A DNA stretch of 64,000 nucleotides from Psychrobacter immobilis (GTDB lineage: Bacteria; Pseudomonadota; Gammaproteobacteria; Pseudomonadales; Moraxellaceae). Made by a program: the position numbers and the translations under genes. Numbering within the stretch: position 1 is the first letter of the stretch; each line of letters starts with the position of its first letter. The DNA lies in contig NZ_CAJHAD010000007.1 in the NCBI RefSeq assembly GCF_904846285.1, forward strand, positions 1 through 64,000, given 5' to 3'. The notes under the pieces are model-generated. The model was not told the origin of the DNA and did not search any database. It worked only from the letters and a program-made list of their open reading frames with translations. Positions 50,445 to 60,493 of the stretch are shown here, piece by piece.

Positions 50445-51062
50445 ATGCAAGTATTTTACATTCATCCAGAGAATCCACAGCCACGACTTATTGAACAAGC
50501 AGCTGACCTATTACGTAAAGATCAACTGATTATCTACCCTACCGATACCAGTTACGCGTTTGGTTGTCGATTAGGTGCAAAAGATGCATTGGAAAAACTC
50601 AAGCAAATACGCGCGCTTGATGACAAGCACCAGTTTACCTTGCTATGCCGTGACTTAAGCGAAATTGCTAATTATGCCGCCGTAGACAACATCCAGTTTA
50701 AACAGCTCAAAGCACATACACCCGCGCCTATTACTTTTATCCTCAATGCCACCAAAGATGTGCCAAAGAAACTGGCTCATGCCAAGAAAAAGACCATTGG
50801 TATTCGAGTACCAAGCAACGCTATTGCTCAAGCGCTGTTAGAGGCGATGAATGAGCCTATTTTGACCAGCTCATTAATAATGCCGAATCGCGATGAAATT
50901 CTAGATGACCCTTTCGAGATTGAAGAATTATTAGGCAATCAGATAGACGGGCTCATTAATGCTGGTATCAAAACCACCAAGCTGACGACCATTGTAGATA
51001 TGACCAGTGGTCAGCCTGAAATCATCAGACAAGGTGCGGCTGACGTTAGTTCGCTATTATAA
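50445..51062 (+). CDS. yciO: YciO, Sua5/YrdC-family protein
   Basis: Member of the threonylcarbamoyl-AMP synthase (Sua5/YrdC/YciO) family that binds double-stranded RNA or nucleotide on a basic surface. The start QVFYIHPENPQPRLIEQA and the segments IIYPTDTSYAFGC, FTLLCRDLSEI, KKTIGIRVPSN and the ending RQGAADVSSLL match YciO over its whole length. E. coli YciO shares the fold of TsaC; its own role is not settled. ATG at 50445 is chosen because AAGGA lies 6 bases before it (an ATG at 50439 lies too close). 205 aa. Confidence 0.9.
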   Translation: MQVFYIHPENPQPRLIEQAADLLRKDQLIIYPTDTSYAFGCRLGAKDALEKLKQIRALDDKHQFTLLCRDLSEIANYAAVDNIQFKQLKAHTPAPITFILNATKDVPKKLAHAKKKTIGIRVPSNAIAQALLEAMNEPILTSSLIMPNRDEILDDPFEIEELLGNQIDGLINAGIKTTKLTTIVDMTSGQPEIIRQGAADVSSLL

Positions 51063-51091
51063 ACAAAGAAACATAGATAAAAAACGCATAA

Positions 51092-51121
51092 AAAAAAGCT
51101 CCAATAAATTGGAGCTTTTTT
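51092..51121. terminator. bidirectional terminator ending the alpha operon and yciO
   Basis: A perfect 14-bp stem (51092-51105 and 51108-51121) with a 2-base loop and A/T-runs at both ends lies between convergent yciO and rplQ. Confidence 0.9.
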
Positions 51122-51144
51122 TATCTTACAATTAGCATGTAAAA

Positions 51145-51504
51145 TTAGTCACGATCAACCAGTTCTACATAAGCCATTGGCGCATTGTCACCATCACGGT
51201 GACCACATTTTACGATACGCAAATAGCCACCTGGACGAGCTTGGTAACGAGGACCAAGAGTACCAAATAGTTTGCCTACCATAGCTTTGCTACGCATACG
51301 GCTGAACGCCAAACGGCGGTTAGCAACGCTGTCTTCTTTAGCCATAGTGATTAATGGCTCAGCAACACGGCGTAACTCTTTTGCTTTTGGTAAAGTTGTT
51401 TTGATCAGTTCATGCTCAAATAATGAGTTGGTCATGTTCTGAAACATTGCCTTACGATGACTGCCGGTACGACCCAGCTTGACTCCACTCTTACGATGGC
51501 GCAT
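51145..51504 (-). CDS. rplQ: 50S ribosomal protein L17
   Basis: Last gene of the alpha operon, next to rpoA as in E. coli. [20 protein letters not shown] is the L17 start and [17 protein letters not shown] the family signature. ATG at 51504 is taken as start because homologues begin there; AAGGA lies upstream. 119 aa. Confidence 0.97.
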   Translation of the reverse strand: MRHRKSGVKLGRTGSHRKAMFQNMTNSLFEHELIKTTLPKAKELRRVAEPLITMAKEDSVANRRLAFSRMRSKAMVGKLFGTLGPRYQARPGGYLRIVKCGHRDGDNAPMAYVELVDRD

Positions 51505-51523
51505 AGTCAAAAATCCTTAAAGT

Positions 51524-52531
51524 TTAACGGCTACGATAAGAAAAGCGATCATCAACACGAAGGTCAGCTGGTGGCCAATTATCTAGGCGCATACCGAGCT
51601 CTAAATCTTTAGACGCTAATACGTCTTTGATTTCCGTCAATGATTTCTTACCAAGATTTGGGGTTTTTAGTAGTTCAGTCTCTGAACGCTGTACCAAATC
51701 ACCGATATAGTAAATGTTTTCAGCTTTTAAGCAGTTGGCTGAGCGAACCGTTAGTTCAAGATCGTCCACAGGGCGTAATAGCACCGGATCGACCTCTTCT
51801 TTTTCTTTCACAGGCTCAGGCGCTTCTTCAGCTTCTAGGTCAACAAAGATAGAAATCTGTTGTTGTAAAATAGTGGCTGCTTTACGAATTGCTTCTTCTG
51901 GATCTATAGTGCCATTAGTTTCAAGCTCAATGATAAGACGATCAAGATCGGTACGTTGTTCTACACGTGCGTTCTCAACCTGATAAGCAACACGCAGTAC
52001 TGGACTAAAACTTGCATCAAGCTTTAAGCGTCCAATCGCTTTAGTGTCACCATCTTCACGGCGCTGGTTTGCTGGCTCATATCCACGACCCATTACTACG
52101 CGCAAACGCATCTTAAGATGACCACGATCGCTTAATGTGCCTAATACCAATTCTGGATTGATAATATCAACATTATGCGGCAAGGTGATGTCTGCAGCAG
52201 TAATAGTGCCTGGACCTTGTTTATCCAAGGTCAAAAATACTTCATTTTGGTCATGAAGGGTGATTGCCAAGCCTTTTAAGTTCAAAAGCAAGTCAAGCAC
52301 ATCTTCTTGTAGCCCTTCAAGCGTTGAGTATTCATGGTCAACACCATCAATCTCAGCTTCAATGACTGCAGCACCAGGTAATGAAGATAACAAGATGCGA
52401 CGTAAGGCATTACCCAAGGTATGCCCAAAGCCGCGTTCTAACGGTTCGAGCGTGACTTTCGCAATCGTTTCGTTAACCGTATCCACGTTAATGGCATTCG
52501 GCGTTAGAAACTCAGTTGCACTTAGCATCAT
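51524..52531 (-). CDS. rpoA: RNA polymerase alpha subunit
   Basis: Two alpha chains scaffold the RNA polymerase core. The N-terminal dimerisation domain (about residues 1-235) has [24 protein letters not shown] (split, about 29-52). An acidic Glu/Pro linker joins it to the C-terminal DNA- and activator-binding domain (about 255-320), with the helix-hairpin-helix stretch [14 protein letters not shown] and [11 protein letters not shown]. At 335 aa it is standard. GAGGTG precedes the ATG. Confidence 0.99.
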   Translation of the reverse strand: MMLSATEFLTPNAINVDTVNETIAKVTLEPLERGFGHTLGNALRRILLSSLPGAAVIEAEIDGVDHEYSTLEGLQEDVLDLLLNLKGLAITLHDQNEVFLTLDKQGPGTITAADITLPHNVDIINPELVLGTLSDRGHLKMRLRVVMGRGYEPANQRREDGDTKAIGRLKLDASFSPVLRVAYQVENARVEQRTDLDRLIIELETNGTIDPEEAIRKAATILQQQISIFVDLEAEEAPEPVKEKEEVDPVLLRPVDDLELTVRSANCLKAENIYYIGDLVQRSETELLKTPNLGKKSLTEIKDVLASKDLELGMRLDNWPPADLRVDDRFSYRSR

Positions 52532-52612
52532 GATGTCACCTCGATTTATTAAACTGGTTTAATTAACGTCAATTGCTCAATGCTATTTTCATAACATCGA
52601 GCATCACGTTAC

Positions 52613-53254
52613 TTACTTAGAGTATAGCTCAACGATCAAGCTTTCGTTGATTTCAGCAGGTAGATCAATACGATCAGGCGCTTTCTTAAACGTGCCTTGT
52701 AGTTTGCTGTGGTCAACGTCTAGCCATTCTGGAATACCACGTTGGGTAGCCAGTTCAATTGCGTTTTTAATACGTAATTGCTCGCGAGATTTCTCTTGGA
52801 TAGCGATGACATCACCATCTTGCAACTGAATTGATGGAATGTTCACACGAACAAACTCATCACGGCCAGCTTTTTTTACCATCACAGTGCGATGGCTAAC
52901 TAGCTGACGTGCTTCAGCGCGAGTTGAGCCGAAGCCCATGCGGTATACTACGTTATCAAGACGACTCTCAAGCATTGCTAACAAGTTTTCACCAGTAGCG
53001 CCACGCTTACGAGCAGCTTCTTTGTAGTAGTTTGCAAACTGACGCTCTAATACACCATAGATACGCTTAACTTTTTGTTTTTCACGTAACTGTAGAGAGT
53101 ATTCTGAACTTTTATTACGACTAACACCATGTTGACCAGGTGGACGAGCCGATTTTTTCGTTTTTACGTCGTATGGTTTAACACCAGACTTAAGGCCTAA
53201 GTCTGTACCTTCACGACGTGATAATTTGAGTTTTGGTCCAATATAACGGGCCAT
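52613..53254 (-). CDS. rpsD: 30S ribosomal protein S4
   Basis: Primary 16S rRNA binding protein and, in E. coli, the translational repressor of the alpha operon. [19 protein letters not shown] start and the S4 RNA-binding domain [28 protein letters not shown] (split, about 93-120) are clear. No N-terminal cysteines, so the zinc-free form. 213 aa, slightly longer than E. coli (206). Confidence 0.98.
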   Translation of the reverse strand: MARYIGPKLKLSRREGTDLGLKSGVKPYDVKTKKSARPPGQHGVSRNKSSEYSLQLREKQKVKRIYGVLERQFANYYKEAARKRGATGENLLAMLESRLDNVVYRMGFGSTRAEARQLVSHRTVMVKKAGRDEFVRVNIPSIQLQDGDVIAIQEKSREQLRIKNAIELATQRGIPEWLDVDHSKLQGTFKKAPDRIDLPAEINESLIVELYSK

Positions 53255-53302
53255 TGTTATGTCTCCTATAAGCTCTTATTATAAAAAGCTTCGTCTTTAA
53301 TA

Positions 53303-53692
53303 TTAGACGCGGCGCTTTTTCGGCGCACGGCAACCATTGTGTGGGATTGGGGTTACATCAGAGATGCTGTTGACTTTATAACCCAATGCACCTAGTGCTC
53401 TTACCGCAGACTCACGACCCGGTCCTGGTCCTTTGACCAAAACGTCGATATTCTTAACACCGTATTCTTGAGCCGCTTTACCAGCGACTTCAGCTGCAAC
53501 CTGAGCTGCAAATGGTGTAGATTTACGTGAACCACGGAAGCCTTGTCCACCTGAAGTGGCCCAAGCCAATGCATTACCCTGACGATCGGTAATCGTAACA
53601 ATGGTGTTATTAAAAGACGCATGGATATGGGCAATGCCCTCCGATACTGAACGACGAGTCACCTTTTTGCGACTGCGAGTGTCTTTTGCCAT
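53303..53692 (-). CDS. rpsK: 30S ribosomal protein S11
   Basis: 129 aa platform protein of the small subunit that contacts the 3' end of 16S rRNA. Marks are [17 protein letters not shown] (about 21), the [18 protein letters not shown] segment (about 47) and the closing [18 protein letters not shown] with its GC motif. It lies between rpsM and rpsD in the alpha operon. Confidence 0.98.
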   Translation of the reverse strand: MAKDTRSRKKVTRRSVSEGIAHIHASFNNTIVTITDRQGNALAWATSGGQGFRGSRKSTPFAAQVAAEVAGKAAQEYGVKNIDVLVKGPGPGRESAVRALGALGYKVNSISDVTPIPHNGCRAPKKRRV

Positions 53693-53712
53693 CTTTTAGC
53701 TTCCTAAGTTAA

Positions 53713-54069
53713 TTATCTTTTGAGAGGGCGTGTCGGACCCTTACGAGTACGAGCGTTGTTCTTGGTGTTCTGACCGCGAACTGGTAAGTTACGACGATGG
53801 CGGATGCCACGGTAACAACCAAGATCAACCAAGCGCTTGATGTTCATTGACACTTCACGACGAAGATCACCTTCAGTCATGTATTCTGCAACTTGTGCAC
53901 GGATAGCATCTAACTGTGTATCATCTAACTGACTGACTTTAGTAGTAGGGGCAATGCCAACTGCTTCTAAGATTTTCTGAGCAGTGGTACGACCTACACC
54001 AAAGATGTAAGTTAGTGAAATAACAGCATGCTTATTATCCGGAATGTTTACGCCGGCAATACGAGCCAT
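53713..54069 (-). CDS. rpsM: 30S ribosomal protein S13
   Basis: 118 aa head protein that touches P-site tRNA and L5. [24 protein letters not shown] (split) starts it and the C-terminal basic tail [14 protein letters not shown] contacts tRNA. First gene of the alpha operon; a promoter and about 80-base leader precede it, where S4 would regulate translation if the E. coli scheme holds. Confidence 0.98.
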   Translation of the reverse strand: MARIAGVNIPDNKHAVISLTYIFGVGRTTAQKILEAVGIAPTTKVSQLDDTQLDAIRAQVAEYMTEGDLRREVSMNIKRLVDLGCYRGIRHRRNLPVRGQNTKNNARTRKGPTRPLKR

Positions 54070-54159
54070 TGATTTCTCTCCATTAAAGAAAAATAAGCTT
54101 TATCTATCGATAAGGCATTACTTTTCAGATTTGTTGCTGTCAATACTAAAGCTTTTATA

Positions 54160-54187
54160 ATTATAATCACTGCTTCGAGTTGGTAAA
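54160..54187 (-). promoter_or_regulatory. alpha-operon promoter upstream of rpsM
   Basis: On the minus strand TTTACC (54182-54187), a 16-bp spacer and a perfect TATAAT (54160-54165). Transcription would start about 80 bases before rpsM. E. coli also has a promoter at the spc-alpha junction. Confidence 0.5.
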
Positions 54188-54240
54188 CCAATCTATTCAT
54201 TGAACATTTTATAAAAGGTTTTGCATAAACTACGGCAAGT

Positions 54241-54262
54241 GGCGGATGATATCCCATCCGCC
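54241..54262 (-). other. hairpin between rpmJ and rpsM
   Basis: GGCGGATG (54241-54248) and CATCCGCC (54255-54262) form a perfect 8-bp G+C-rich stem in a 256-base gap. No T-run follows on the minus strand. It could trim or stabilise the spc transcript end; it lies upstream of the predicted rpsM promoter. Confidence 0.5.
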
Positions 54263-54325
54263 GTCATTTTTCAAGTATTAATTTAGTAAATAGCACAAGC
54301 TTAGCGCATTGTTCTATTAAAAATA

Positions 54326-54442
54326 TTAACCTTGACGTTGCTTGTGGCGAGGTTCTGCGGTACAAATAATATGTACACGGCCTTTACGGCGCACAACTTT
54401 ACAGCTACCACAAATCTTCTTAACTGATGCTTGAACTTTCAT
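54326..54442 (-). CDS. rpmJ: 50S ribosomal protein L36
   Basis: 38 aa, read directly because it is short: [14 protein letters not shown] start, with the zinc set C11, C14, C27 and H33, so it is the zinc-binding (C+) form. It ends the spc operon just after secY, 32 bases on, as in E. coli. GGAG precedes the ATG. Confidence 0.97.
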   Translation of the reverse strand: MKVQASVKKICGSCKVVRRKGRVHIICTAEPRHKQRQG

Positions 54443-54474
54443 AGCATACTCCTTTGAAATATCGTACCGCTCAT

Positions 54475-55821
54475 TTAAGGTTGAGTGGGCGATTGAATTA
54501 ACGTCTGATCATGATATTGATGGGTCATCAAATGCGCTTGGATTTGCGAGATGAAGTCCATTACCACAACCACCATAATCAGTAGCGACGTACCACCAAG
54601 TTGAAACGGTACACCAAACGATGACTGGACGACCATTGGCATTAAACAAATAACCGTCATATACATCGCGCCAATAAAGGTCAGTCGGTTTAATACATGA
54701 TCGAGGTAACGCTGAGTTTGTTGTCCGGGGCGAATACCTGGAATATACGCACCACTACGTTTAAGGTTTTCTGCAACTTCGCGCGGACTAAATACCAGTG
54801 CCGTATAGAAGTAACAGAAGAAAATAATCATTGCGCCAAACAGAACCAAATATAGCGGCTGCCCTGGGGACAACACCAATGCCATATTTTGCAATATCTT
54901 TTGCGTAAAGGTAGGATCAGCCGATTGACCAACCCACTGCCCTAAACTTGCTGGAAACAACAATAACGAGCTAGCAAAAATGGCTGGGATAACCCCTGCC
55001 ATGTTCAGCTTCAACGGCAAATGTGACTGCTGCTGAGCATATATCTTGCGGCCCTGCTGTTGCTTTTGTGCATAGTTCACTGGCACACGGCGCTGAGCAC
55101 GTTCAATATAAACGATACCGGCAGTCACTGCGATGCCTAGCAATACAAAGATAAAGAGTACAATCAAGTTCATCTGCCCTTGATTGACCTGTTCGATAGA
55201 CTGCGAAATCATACCTGGTGTACCAGCCACAATACTCGCAAAAATGAGCATTGAGATACCATTACCTACGCCGCGCTCTGTAATCTGCTCACCAAGCCAC
55301 ATTAAGAACATAGCGCCAGCTACCAATGAGGTAACCGCTGGAATATAAAAGGTCAGACCAGAAGATAAGGTAAGGTTTTGGCTGATTAAACCAGCACACA
55401 TCCCTAATGACTGTACTAGGGCTAACGCAAGCGTACCTTGACGGGTATACTTGTTTAGCTTACGTCGTCCCGCTTCGCCTTCTTTTTTGAGGGCTTCAAG
55501 CGATGGCAATACCGTAGACATCATCTGTACAATAATCGATGCTGAGATATATGGCATGATGCCAAGCGCCATAATGGACATACGTTCTAGTGCACCACCT
55601 GAAAACATGTTAAACATGCTCAAAATGGTATTTTCGTTGCGCGAAAACAGATCAGCCAAGTTAACCGGGTTGATACCCGGTACTGGAATATGCGACCCAA
55701 AACGATAAACAATCAATGCGCCGATTAAGAATAATAAACGCGACCAAAGCTCATCATACTTACGTATAAAGGCAAATGGATTGAGCGGTATACCAGACGA
55801 TGACATTGATTGCTTTGACAC
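54475..55821 (-). CDS. secY: protein translocase subunit SecY
   Basis: Ten-helix central channel of the Sec translocon. Family marks are the [13 protein letters not shown] segment near the N terminus, [17 protein letters not shown] in the middle, and the cytoplasmic loop [24 protein letters not shown] that contacts SecA and the ribosome. GTG at 55821 is chosen as start because GAGGAG (inside the end of rplO) lies 7 bases before it; the frame runs on to 55845 inside rplO. 448 aa. Confidence 0.96.
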   Translation of the reverse strand: MSKQSMSSSGIPLNPFAFIRKYDELWSRLLFLIGALIVYRFGSHIPVPGINPVNLADLFSRNENTILSMFNMFSGGALERMSIMALGIMPYISASIIVQMMSTVLPSLEALKKEGEAGRRKLNKYTRQGTLALALVQSLGMCAGLISQNLTLSSGLTFYIPAVTSLVAGAMFLMWLGEQITERGVGNGISMLIFASIVAGTPGMISQSIEQVNQGQMNLIVLFIFVLLGIAVTAGIVYIERAQRRVPVNYAQKQQQGRKIYAQQQSHLPLKLNMAGVIPAIFASSLLLFPASLGQWVGQSADPTFTQKILQNMALVLSPGQPLYLVLFGAMIIFFCYFYTALVFSPREVAENLKRSGAYIPGIRPGQQTQRYLDHVLNRLTFIGAMYMTVICLMPMVVQSSFGVPFQLGGTSLLIMVVVVMDFISQIQAHLMTHQYHDQTLIQSPTQP

Positions 55822-55825
55822 GTTA

Positions 55826-56266
55826 CTACTCCTCGATGCTACCACCAGCAGCTTCGATTGCTAGCTTGGCGCCTTTAGTCACTTTGATACCTTTGAAAGT
55901 ATAAGCTTTAGTGACTTCGCCTGACAACATAATACGAGCGCGCTTCATGTCGTGACGGATAAGGTTAGCAGCTTTTAATGTTTCAATGCTAACCACATCG
56001 CCTTCGATTTGGTTCAGTTCAGAAAGACGAACTTCAGCAGTCGTCATGGCCATTTTACTGGTAAAACCAAATTTCGGTAGACGGCGATATAAAGGCATTT
56101 GACCACCTTCAAATCCTGAGCGAATGCTAGAACCTGAACGAGATTTCTGACCTTTTACACCACGACCACCGGTTTTGCCAAGGCCTGAACCGATACCGCG
56201 ACCACGACGTTGGGCAGTTTTCTTTGCGCCAACACCTGGTGATAATTCATTTAATCTAAGTCCCAT
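55826..56266 (-). CDS. rplO: 50S ribosomal protein L15
   Basis: 146 aa. The Gly/Lys/Arg-rich N-terminal extension ([20 protein letters not shown] and QKSRSG) that threads into the ribosome, [15 protein letters not shown] and the final A-N-L-I globular part are standard L15. Its ATG overlaps the rpmD stop by one base (TAATG), and its end carries the ribosome site for secY. Confidence 0.97.
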   Translation of the reverse strand: MGLRLNELSPGVGAKKTAQRRGRGIGSGLGKTGGRGVKGQKSRSGSSIRSGFEGGQMPLYRRLPKFGFTSKMAMTTAEVRLSELNQIEGDVVSIETLKAANLIRHDMKRARIMLSGEVTKAYTFKGIKVTKGAKLAIEAAGGSIEE

Positions 56267-56445
56267 TACGCTTCCTCCACTTTTACCATGTAGTTAACGC
56301 GATTGACCATACCGCGGTTTGAAGGAGTATCTTCTACTTCAACAGTATGATTAATACGGCGTAAACCCAATCCTTTCAAGCTCGCTTTGTGGCTCTTGAG
56401 GCGATGGGCACCCGATTTAAATTGAGTGACTTTCATTTTTTTCAT
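56266..56445 (-). CDS. rpmD: 50S ribosomal protein L30
   Basis: 59 aa, read directly because it is short. The product starts [20 protein letters not shown], with [20 protein letters not shown] as the L30 core. ATG at 56445 is preceded by AGGTGAG; an in-frame ATG three codons later is possible. It lies between rpsE and rplO, the usual place, and overlaps the rplO start by one base. Confidence 0.96.
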   Translation of the reverse strand: MKKMKVTQFKSGAHRLKSHKASLKGLGLRRINHTVEVEDTPSNRGMVNRVNYMVKVEEA

Positions 56446-56465
56446 CGTAACTCACCTAGTCTAAG

Positions 56466-56981
56466 TTAACCCAAGATTTCGTCTACAGATTTACCACGTT
56501 TCGCTGCCATCTTTTCTGGAGTTGACATATCACGTAAACCGTTGAATGTTGCACGTACAACGTTCGCAGTGTTGGTAGAACCATGAGATTTTGTTAAAAC
56601 ATCTTTAACACCCGCAACTTCTAATACTGCACGCATTGCGCCACCAGCGATTACGCCAGTACCTTCAGATGCAGGCTGCATATAGACTTTACTAGCACCA
56701 TGACGTGCTTTGATCGGATGGAATAAAGTTGCACCATTAAGTTCAACAGTAATCATATTGCGTTTAGCAGCTTCTAGCGCTTTTTGGATAGCAGCTGGCA
56801 CTTCACGTGCTTTACCACGACCAAAACCAACACGGCCATTGCCATCGCCCACCACGGTTAAAGCAGTGAAAGAGAAAATACGACCACCTTTAACAACTTT
56901 TGCAACGCGATCAACGGTAACTAAGCGTTCTACTAGACCGTCAGTCTGTTCATTTTTATCATTTTTATCATTTCTAGCCAT
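56466..56981 (-). CDS. rpsE: 30S ribosomal protein S5
   Basis: 171 aa fidelity protein of the small subunit. The S5 double-strand RNA fold shows [19 protein letters not shown] and [22 protein letters not shown] (about 14-65), then [16 protein letters not shown]. The N terminus has a short Asn/Asp/Lys-rich repeat (NDKNDKNEQ). It is next to rplR with a 2-base gap. Confidence 0.98.
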   Translation of the reverse strand: MARNDKNDKNEQTDGLVERLVTVDRVAKVVKGGRIFSFTALTVVGDGNGRVGFGRGKAREVPAAIQKALEAAKRNMITVELNGATLFHPIKARHGASKVYMQPASEGTGVIAGGAMRAVLEVAGVKDVLTKSHGSTNTANVVRATFNGLRDMSTPEKMAAKRGKSVDEILG

Positions 56982-56983
56982 GA

Positions 56984-57334
56984 TTAAAACTCCAATCCGT
57001 TTTCGCGAGCCGCTTCAGCTAAAGCTTTTACTCGACCATGATATTTAAAACCACTACGGTCAAAGGCAACTTTAGTAATACCAGCTGCTTTTGCGCGTTC
57101 TGCGATTAATTGGCCTACAGACGTCGCTGCATCAGCGTTACCAGTCGCGCCTGAACGCAAGCTGCTGTCTAAGGTAGATGCCTGAGCAATCACTTCACCA
57201 CCGTTCGGAGAGATAATCTGGGCATAAATATGTCTTGGCGTACGATTAACCGTTAGACGATGAACGCCTAAGAAACGGATATGTGCGCGGGTTTTCTTTG
57301 CTCGACGTAGACGAGCTGCTTTTTTATCAAACAT
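56984..57334 (-). CDS. rplR: 50S ribosomal protein L18
   Basis: 116 aa 5S rRNA-binding protein. Basic N terminus [16 protein letters not shown], the [15 protein letters not shown] strand and the final [25 protein letters not shown] are family marks. Spc operon position between rplF and rpsE. Confidence 0.98.
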   Translation of the reverse strand: MFDKKAARLRRAKKTRAHIRFLGVHRLTVNRTPRHIYAQIISPNGGEVIAQASTLDSSLRSGATGNADAATSVGQLIAERAKAAGITKVAFDRSGFKYHGRVKALAEAARENGLEF

Positions 57335-57345
57335 TTCAACTCACC

Positions 57346-57879
57346 TTATTTTTTCTTGGCTTCTTTGCGAATCACATGCTCGTCACTATAACGAATACCT
57401 TTACCTTTATAAGGCTCTGGTGGACGGAAAGCGCGGATATTAGCCGCTGCTTGACCAAGCTGCTGTTTATTGTTTGATTTCAAAACAATTTCAGTTTGCG
57501 TTGGGGTTTCAGCCGACACACCTTCAGGTAGCGTATATTCTACTGGATGTGAGTAACCAACGTTTAGCGTTACTTTATTACCAGTAGCTTGAGCACGATA
57601 ACCAACACCAATTAGTTGAAGACGTCTTTCAAAGCCTTCATTCACGCCTGTAACATAGTTGTTAAGCAAAGCGCGCATGGTGCCAGTGTGCATCATGGCT
57701 TCTTTTGAATCGACTGTAGGTGAGAAAATGATTGCATCATCTTCCTGTTTCAGCTCGACCAATTCATGCAGGCGTAAAGACAAATTGCCGTTCTTGCCTT
57801 TAACTTCGACCTGCCGATCGTTCAAAGTAACACTTACGCCGCTAGGCAGTGCTACTGGGGCTTTAGCCACACGAGACAT
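57346..57879 (-). CDS. rplF: 50S ribosomal protein L6
   Basis: 177 aa, two tandem L6 folds near the sarcin-ricin loop. Marks are the [14 protein letters not shown] start, the [11 protein letters not shown] segment (about 88) and the C-terminal signature [14 protein letters not shown]. About 175 bases of non-coding sequence with two stem-loops separate it from rpsH, an unusual gap for this operon. Confidence 0.98.
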   Translation of the reverse strand: MSRVAKAPVALPSGVSVTLNDRQVEVKGKNGNLSLRLHELVELKQEDDAIIFSPTVDSKEAMMHTGTMRALLNNYVTGVNEGFERRLQLIGVGYRAQATGNKVTLNVGYSHPVEYTLPEGVSAETPTQTEIVLKSNNKQQLGQAAANIRAFRPPEPYKGKGIRYSDEHVIRKEAKKK

Positions 57880-57922
57880 AGGAATATTCCTTAAAAAATT
57901 AACTTACTTCTATTAGCGAAAA

Positions 57923-57950
57923 AACTAACAGGCTAAAAAGCGTGTTAGTT
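57923..57950 (-). terminator. terminator-like hairpin inside the spc operon
   Basis: AACTAACA (57923-57930) and TGTTAGTT (57943-57950) form an 8-bp stem, extended by an inner GCT/AGC pair around an AAAA loop. On the minus strand a T-run (TTTT, counting the arm end TTTTTT) follows. It lies between rpsH and rplF and would act as a partial terminator or attenuator. Confidence 0.55.
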
Positions 57951-57966
57951 TAGCATAATTGATGGC

Positions 57967-58023
57967 GTTAGACACCTATCAATTTGAAATAATTTATCAT
58001 TACTCAATTGATAGCAGTCTAAC
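57967..58023 (-). promoter_or_regulatory. large stem-loop between rpsH and rplF
   Basis: GTTAGAC (57967-57973) with GTCTAAC (58017-58023), then a 2x2 internal loop (AC/CA), then CTATCAATT (57976-57984) with AATTGATAG (58006-58014). A long arm interrupted by a small internal loop is the general shape of r-protein binding sites on mRNA, but binding is speculation. Confidence 0.45.
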
Positions 58024-58054
58024 AAGCATCAAATAGACTTTATCGTCGTTTAGC

Positions 58055-58453
58055 TTACGCTACAAATGCAACGATTTCACCACCGATACCAGCAGCGCGT
58101 GCAGCACGATCGCTCATGATACCTTGGCTGGTTGATACGATAGCAACACCCATACCTTGTTTAACAGTAGGGATAGCGTCTTTACCGCGATGCTGGCGTA
58201 AACCAGGACGGCTGAAACGTTGAATCGTTTCAATAACAGCTTTACCTTCGAAGTATTTTAATTCGATAGATAAAGTTGCTTTGTTGTTGTCTTCTTCAGT
58301 AACAACAGCATTAGCTACATAGCCTTCGTTAACCAATAAGTCAGCGATAGATTTACGTAGTTTAGAGCTCGGCATTGCTACCGATACTTTATTAGCCATT
58401 TGTGCGTTACGAATACGGGTTAGCATATCCCCAACGGTATCTTGCATACTCAT
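58055..58453 (-). CDS. rpsH: 30S ribosomal protein S8
   Basis: 132 aa 16S rRNA binding protein; in E. coli it represses the spc operon by binding its mRNA near rpl[21 protein letters not shown] start, the K-x-x-I-x-x-L-L-V-N-E-G-Y block and [21 protein letters not shown] end (split) are clear. Confidence 0.98.
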   Translation of the reverse strand: MSMQDTVGDMLTRIRNAQMANKVSVAMPSSKLRKSIADLLVNEGYVANAVVTEEDNNKATLSIELKYFEGKAVIETIQRFSRPGLRQHRGKDAIPTVKQGMGVAIVSTSQGIMSDRAARAAGIGGEIVAFVA

Positions 58454-58464
58454 ATAGTTACTCC

Positions 58465-58770
58465 TTACCAGCTTGCTTTACGAACACCAGGCACATCGCC
58501 TTGCATGACACGCTCACGCAACATATTGCGTGATAAGCCAAACTTGCGGAAGTAACCGTGAGGACGACCTGTGATAGCACAACGATTGCGCAGACGTACT
58601 GGTGATGCGTTACGTGGTAAAGCTTGTAGCTCTAACATCGCTTCCATACGAGTTTCGTCACTTGCAGTCATATCACTGATAGTTTCTTTTAGCTTGATAC
58701 GCTTGTCAGCATATTTAGCTACCATTTTCTCGCGCTTTAATTCGCGGTTAATCATGCTCTTCTTTGCCAT
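58465..58770 (-). CDS. rpsN: 30S ribosomal protein S14
   Basis: 101 aa, long zinc-free form without CxxC motifs. [14 protein letters not shown] start, [21 protein letters not shown] (split) and [15 protein letters not shown] signature. Located between rplE and rpsH. Confidence 0.98.
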   Translation of the reverse strand: MAKKSMINRELKREKMVAKYADKRIKLKETISDMTASDETRMEAMLELQALPRNASPVRLRNRCAITGRPHGYFRKFGLSRNMLRERVMQGDVPGVRKASW

Positions 58771-58782
58771 AACGTCTTTACC

Positions 58783-59325
58783 TTATTTAAATGGGAAGCC
58801 GAATGCTTTAAGCAACGCACGACCTTCATCATCAGTAGCAGCTGACGTAGTGATGGTCACATCCATACCGCGGATACGATCAATCTTGTCGAAGTCTACT
58901 TCTGGGAATACGATTTGTTCTTTGATACCCAATGAGTAGTTACCACGACCGTCAAAGGCTTTAGATGAAAAACCACGGAAGTCACGAACACGAGGAATTG
59001 CAACGGCAATGAGACGATCTAAAAATTCGTACATTTGCTCACCGCGTAGCGTTACTTTGCAACCAATTGGCCATTCTTCACGAATCTTAAAGCCAGCAAT
59101 TGATTTACGCGCTTTGGTGACTACAGGTTTTTGACCAGCGATAGCAGTCATGTCAGCTACTGCACCTTCAAGCAATTTCTTGTCTTGAGACGCGCCGCCT
59201 ACACCCATATTAAGTGTGATTTTAGTGATTTTAGGCACTTGCATCACGTTATCTAAACCAAGCTCTTCTTTGATCTTCTGCTTGAGTTCTTCGTTATATA
59301 AAGCTTTTAATCTTGCCATTACCAT
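58783..59325 (-). CDS. rplE: 50S ribosomal protein L5
   Basis: 180 aa, binds 5S rRNA and contacts S13 across the subunit bridge. [15 protein letters not shown] (about 30), [20 protein letters not shown] (about 68-87) and the [17 protein letters not shown]-like end are family marks. The ATG at 59319 is an equally likely start. Confidence 0.97.
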   Translation of the reverse strand: MVMARLKALYNEELKQKIKEELGLDNVMQVPKITKITLNMGVGGASQDKKLLEGAVADMTAIAGQKPVVTKARKSIAGFKIREEWPIGCKVTLRGEQMYEFLDRLIAVAIPRVRDFRGFSSKAFDGRGNYSLGIKEQIVFPEVDFDKIDRIRGMDVTITTSAATDDEGRALLKAFGFPFK

Positions 59326-59340
59326 TACACCCTTAGTGTC

Positions 59341-59658
59341 TTACGCAGTCGCCACTACTTCACCGTTCGAACGATAGACGCGTTGTTTGTTGCCGTCTTC
59401 GCCGAATTGATAAGTAATACGGTCTGCTTTTTGGGTTTGCGCATTTAAGATTGCGACATTTGAGATGTGTAAAAAAGCTTCTTGCTTAAGAATGCCGCCT
59501 TCAACGCCAGTTGCCTGATTGGGCTTCTGATGTTTAGTGACAATGTTAATGCCTTCAACTTTAATACGATCGTTTTTTACAGCTTGTACAGTACCTTGTT
59601 TGCCTTTATCTTTACCGGCAATCACGATAACTGTATCGCCTTTACGTAATTTTGACAT
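59341..59658 (-). CDS. rplX: 50S ribosomal protein L24
   Basis: 105 aa assembly initiator of the large subunit with an N-terminal KOW motif: KLRKGDTVIVIAGKDKGKQG, then V.GINIVTKHQKP. It follows rplN by 8 bases. Confidence 0.97.
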   Translation of the reverse strand: MSKLRKGDTVIVIAGKDKGKQGTVQAVKNDRIKVEGINIVTKHQKPNQATGVEGGILKQEAFLHISNVAILNAQTQKADRITYQFGEDGNKQRVYRSNGEVVATA

Positions 59659-59666
59659 GGATTACC

Positions 59667-60035
59667 TCACAATACTTCTGGTGCTAGTGATACAATTTTC
59701 ATAAACTGATCACCACGTAGTTCACGAGTTACCGGTCCAAAAATACGAGTTGCAATCGGTGCTTTGTTTTGGTTCAACAATACCGCAGCATTGTCATCAA
59801 AACGTAATACCGAACCATCAGGGCGACGAACGCCTTTTTTGGTACGTACAACTACCGCATTCATCACGTCGCCTTTTTTAACACGACCGCGAGGAATGGC
59901 TTCTTTAACCGTTACTTTAATGATATCGCCGACCGATGCATAACGACGATGAGAGCCACCCAGTACTTTAATGCACTGAACTCGTCTTGCACCGCTATTG
60001 TCTGCAACTTCCAGCATTGACTCAACCTGAATCAT
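59667..60035 (-). CDS. rplN: 50S ribosomal protein L14
   Basis: 122 aa. [22 protein letters not shown] (split) start, the signature [21 protein letters not shown] segment (split) and the [12 protein letters not shown] end are L14 marks. First gene of the spc operon; a promoter lies upstream in the 180-base gap after rpsQ. Confidence 0.98.
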   Translation of the reverse strand: MIQVESMLEVADNSGARRVQCIKVLGGSHRRYASVGDIIKVTVKEAIPRGRVKKGDVMNAVVVRTKKGVRRPDGSVLRFDDNAAVLLNQNKAPIATRIFGPVTRELRGDQFMKIVSLAPEVL

Positions 60036-60183
60036 AGCGTTAACTCCGCACGTATGAGCAATAAAAACCAGTTGCTGCCGCTAGCACAGTATGAGTAGAC
60101 GGCATTTAATGTAAATAACCGCAGCTTACTCTTAATGTGAGTGATATACGCTCGGCGCAATCAGCATCCTTAAAAAGGCGGAC

Positions 60184-60212
60184 ATTTTAACAGCTTCTGG
60201 CTTTTAATGCAA
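60184..60212 (-). promoter_or_regulatory. spc operon promoter upstream of rplN
   Basis: On the minus strand TTGCAT (60207-60212), a 17-bp spacer and TAAAAT (60184-60189) with an extended TG and a G+C-rich GTCCGCC just after. It lies right after the rpsQ stop, where the E. coli spc promoter also sits, and gives a leader of about 140 bases. Confidence 0.65.
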
Positions 60213-60217
60213 TTTAC

Positions 60218-60493
60218 TTAGATTTTTTCTACTTTTTCAACCACTTCAACCAAAGTCCAAGACTTGGTTTTTGAGATTGGACGCGTTTCTTTGATACGGA
60301 CAAGGTCGCCTTGTTGGCAAACGTTGTCTTCATCATGTGCTTTAATTTTGGTAGAACGACGAAGCTGTTTGCCATATAAAGGATGACGAACCAGACGCTC
60401 AATCAAAACCGTGATGGACTTGTCCATCTTGTCACTGACAACTCGTCCTGTCAGAACACTAGCATTGGTCGTTGCTTGATTGTTATCGCTCAT
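60218..60493 (-). CDS. rpsQ: 30S ribosomal protein S17
   Basis: 91 aa. [20 protein letters not shown] (OB-fold start), HPLYGK, and the [19 protein letters not shown] signature identify S17. Last gene of the S10 operon part; its ATG overlaps the rpmC stop by four bases (ATGA). Confidence 0.98.

Noticed and set aside
54048-54257. 69-codon minus-strand frame overlapping the rpsM start
   Set aside because: It covers the predicted alpha-operon promoter and overlaps rpsM in another frame; no family resemblance.
57967-58023. Known riboswitch or tRNA in the rpsH-rplF gap
   Set aside because: The stem-loop lacks a cloverleaf, CCA end or any riboswitch consensus that I recognise.
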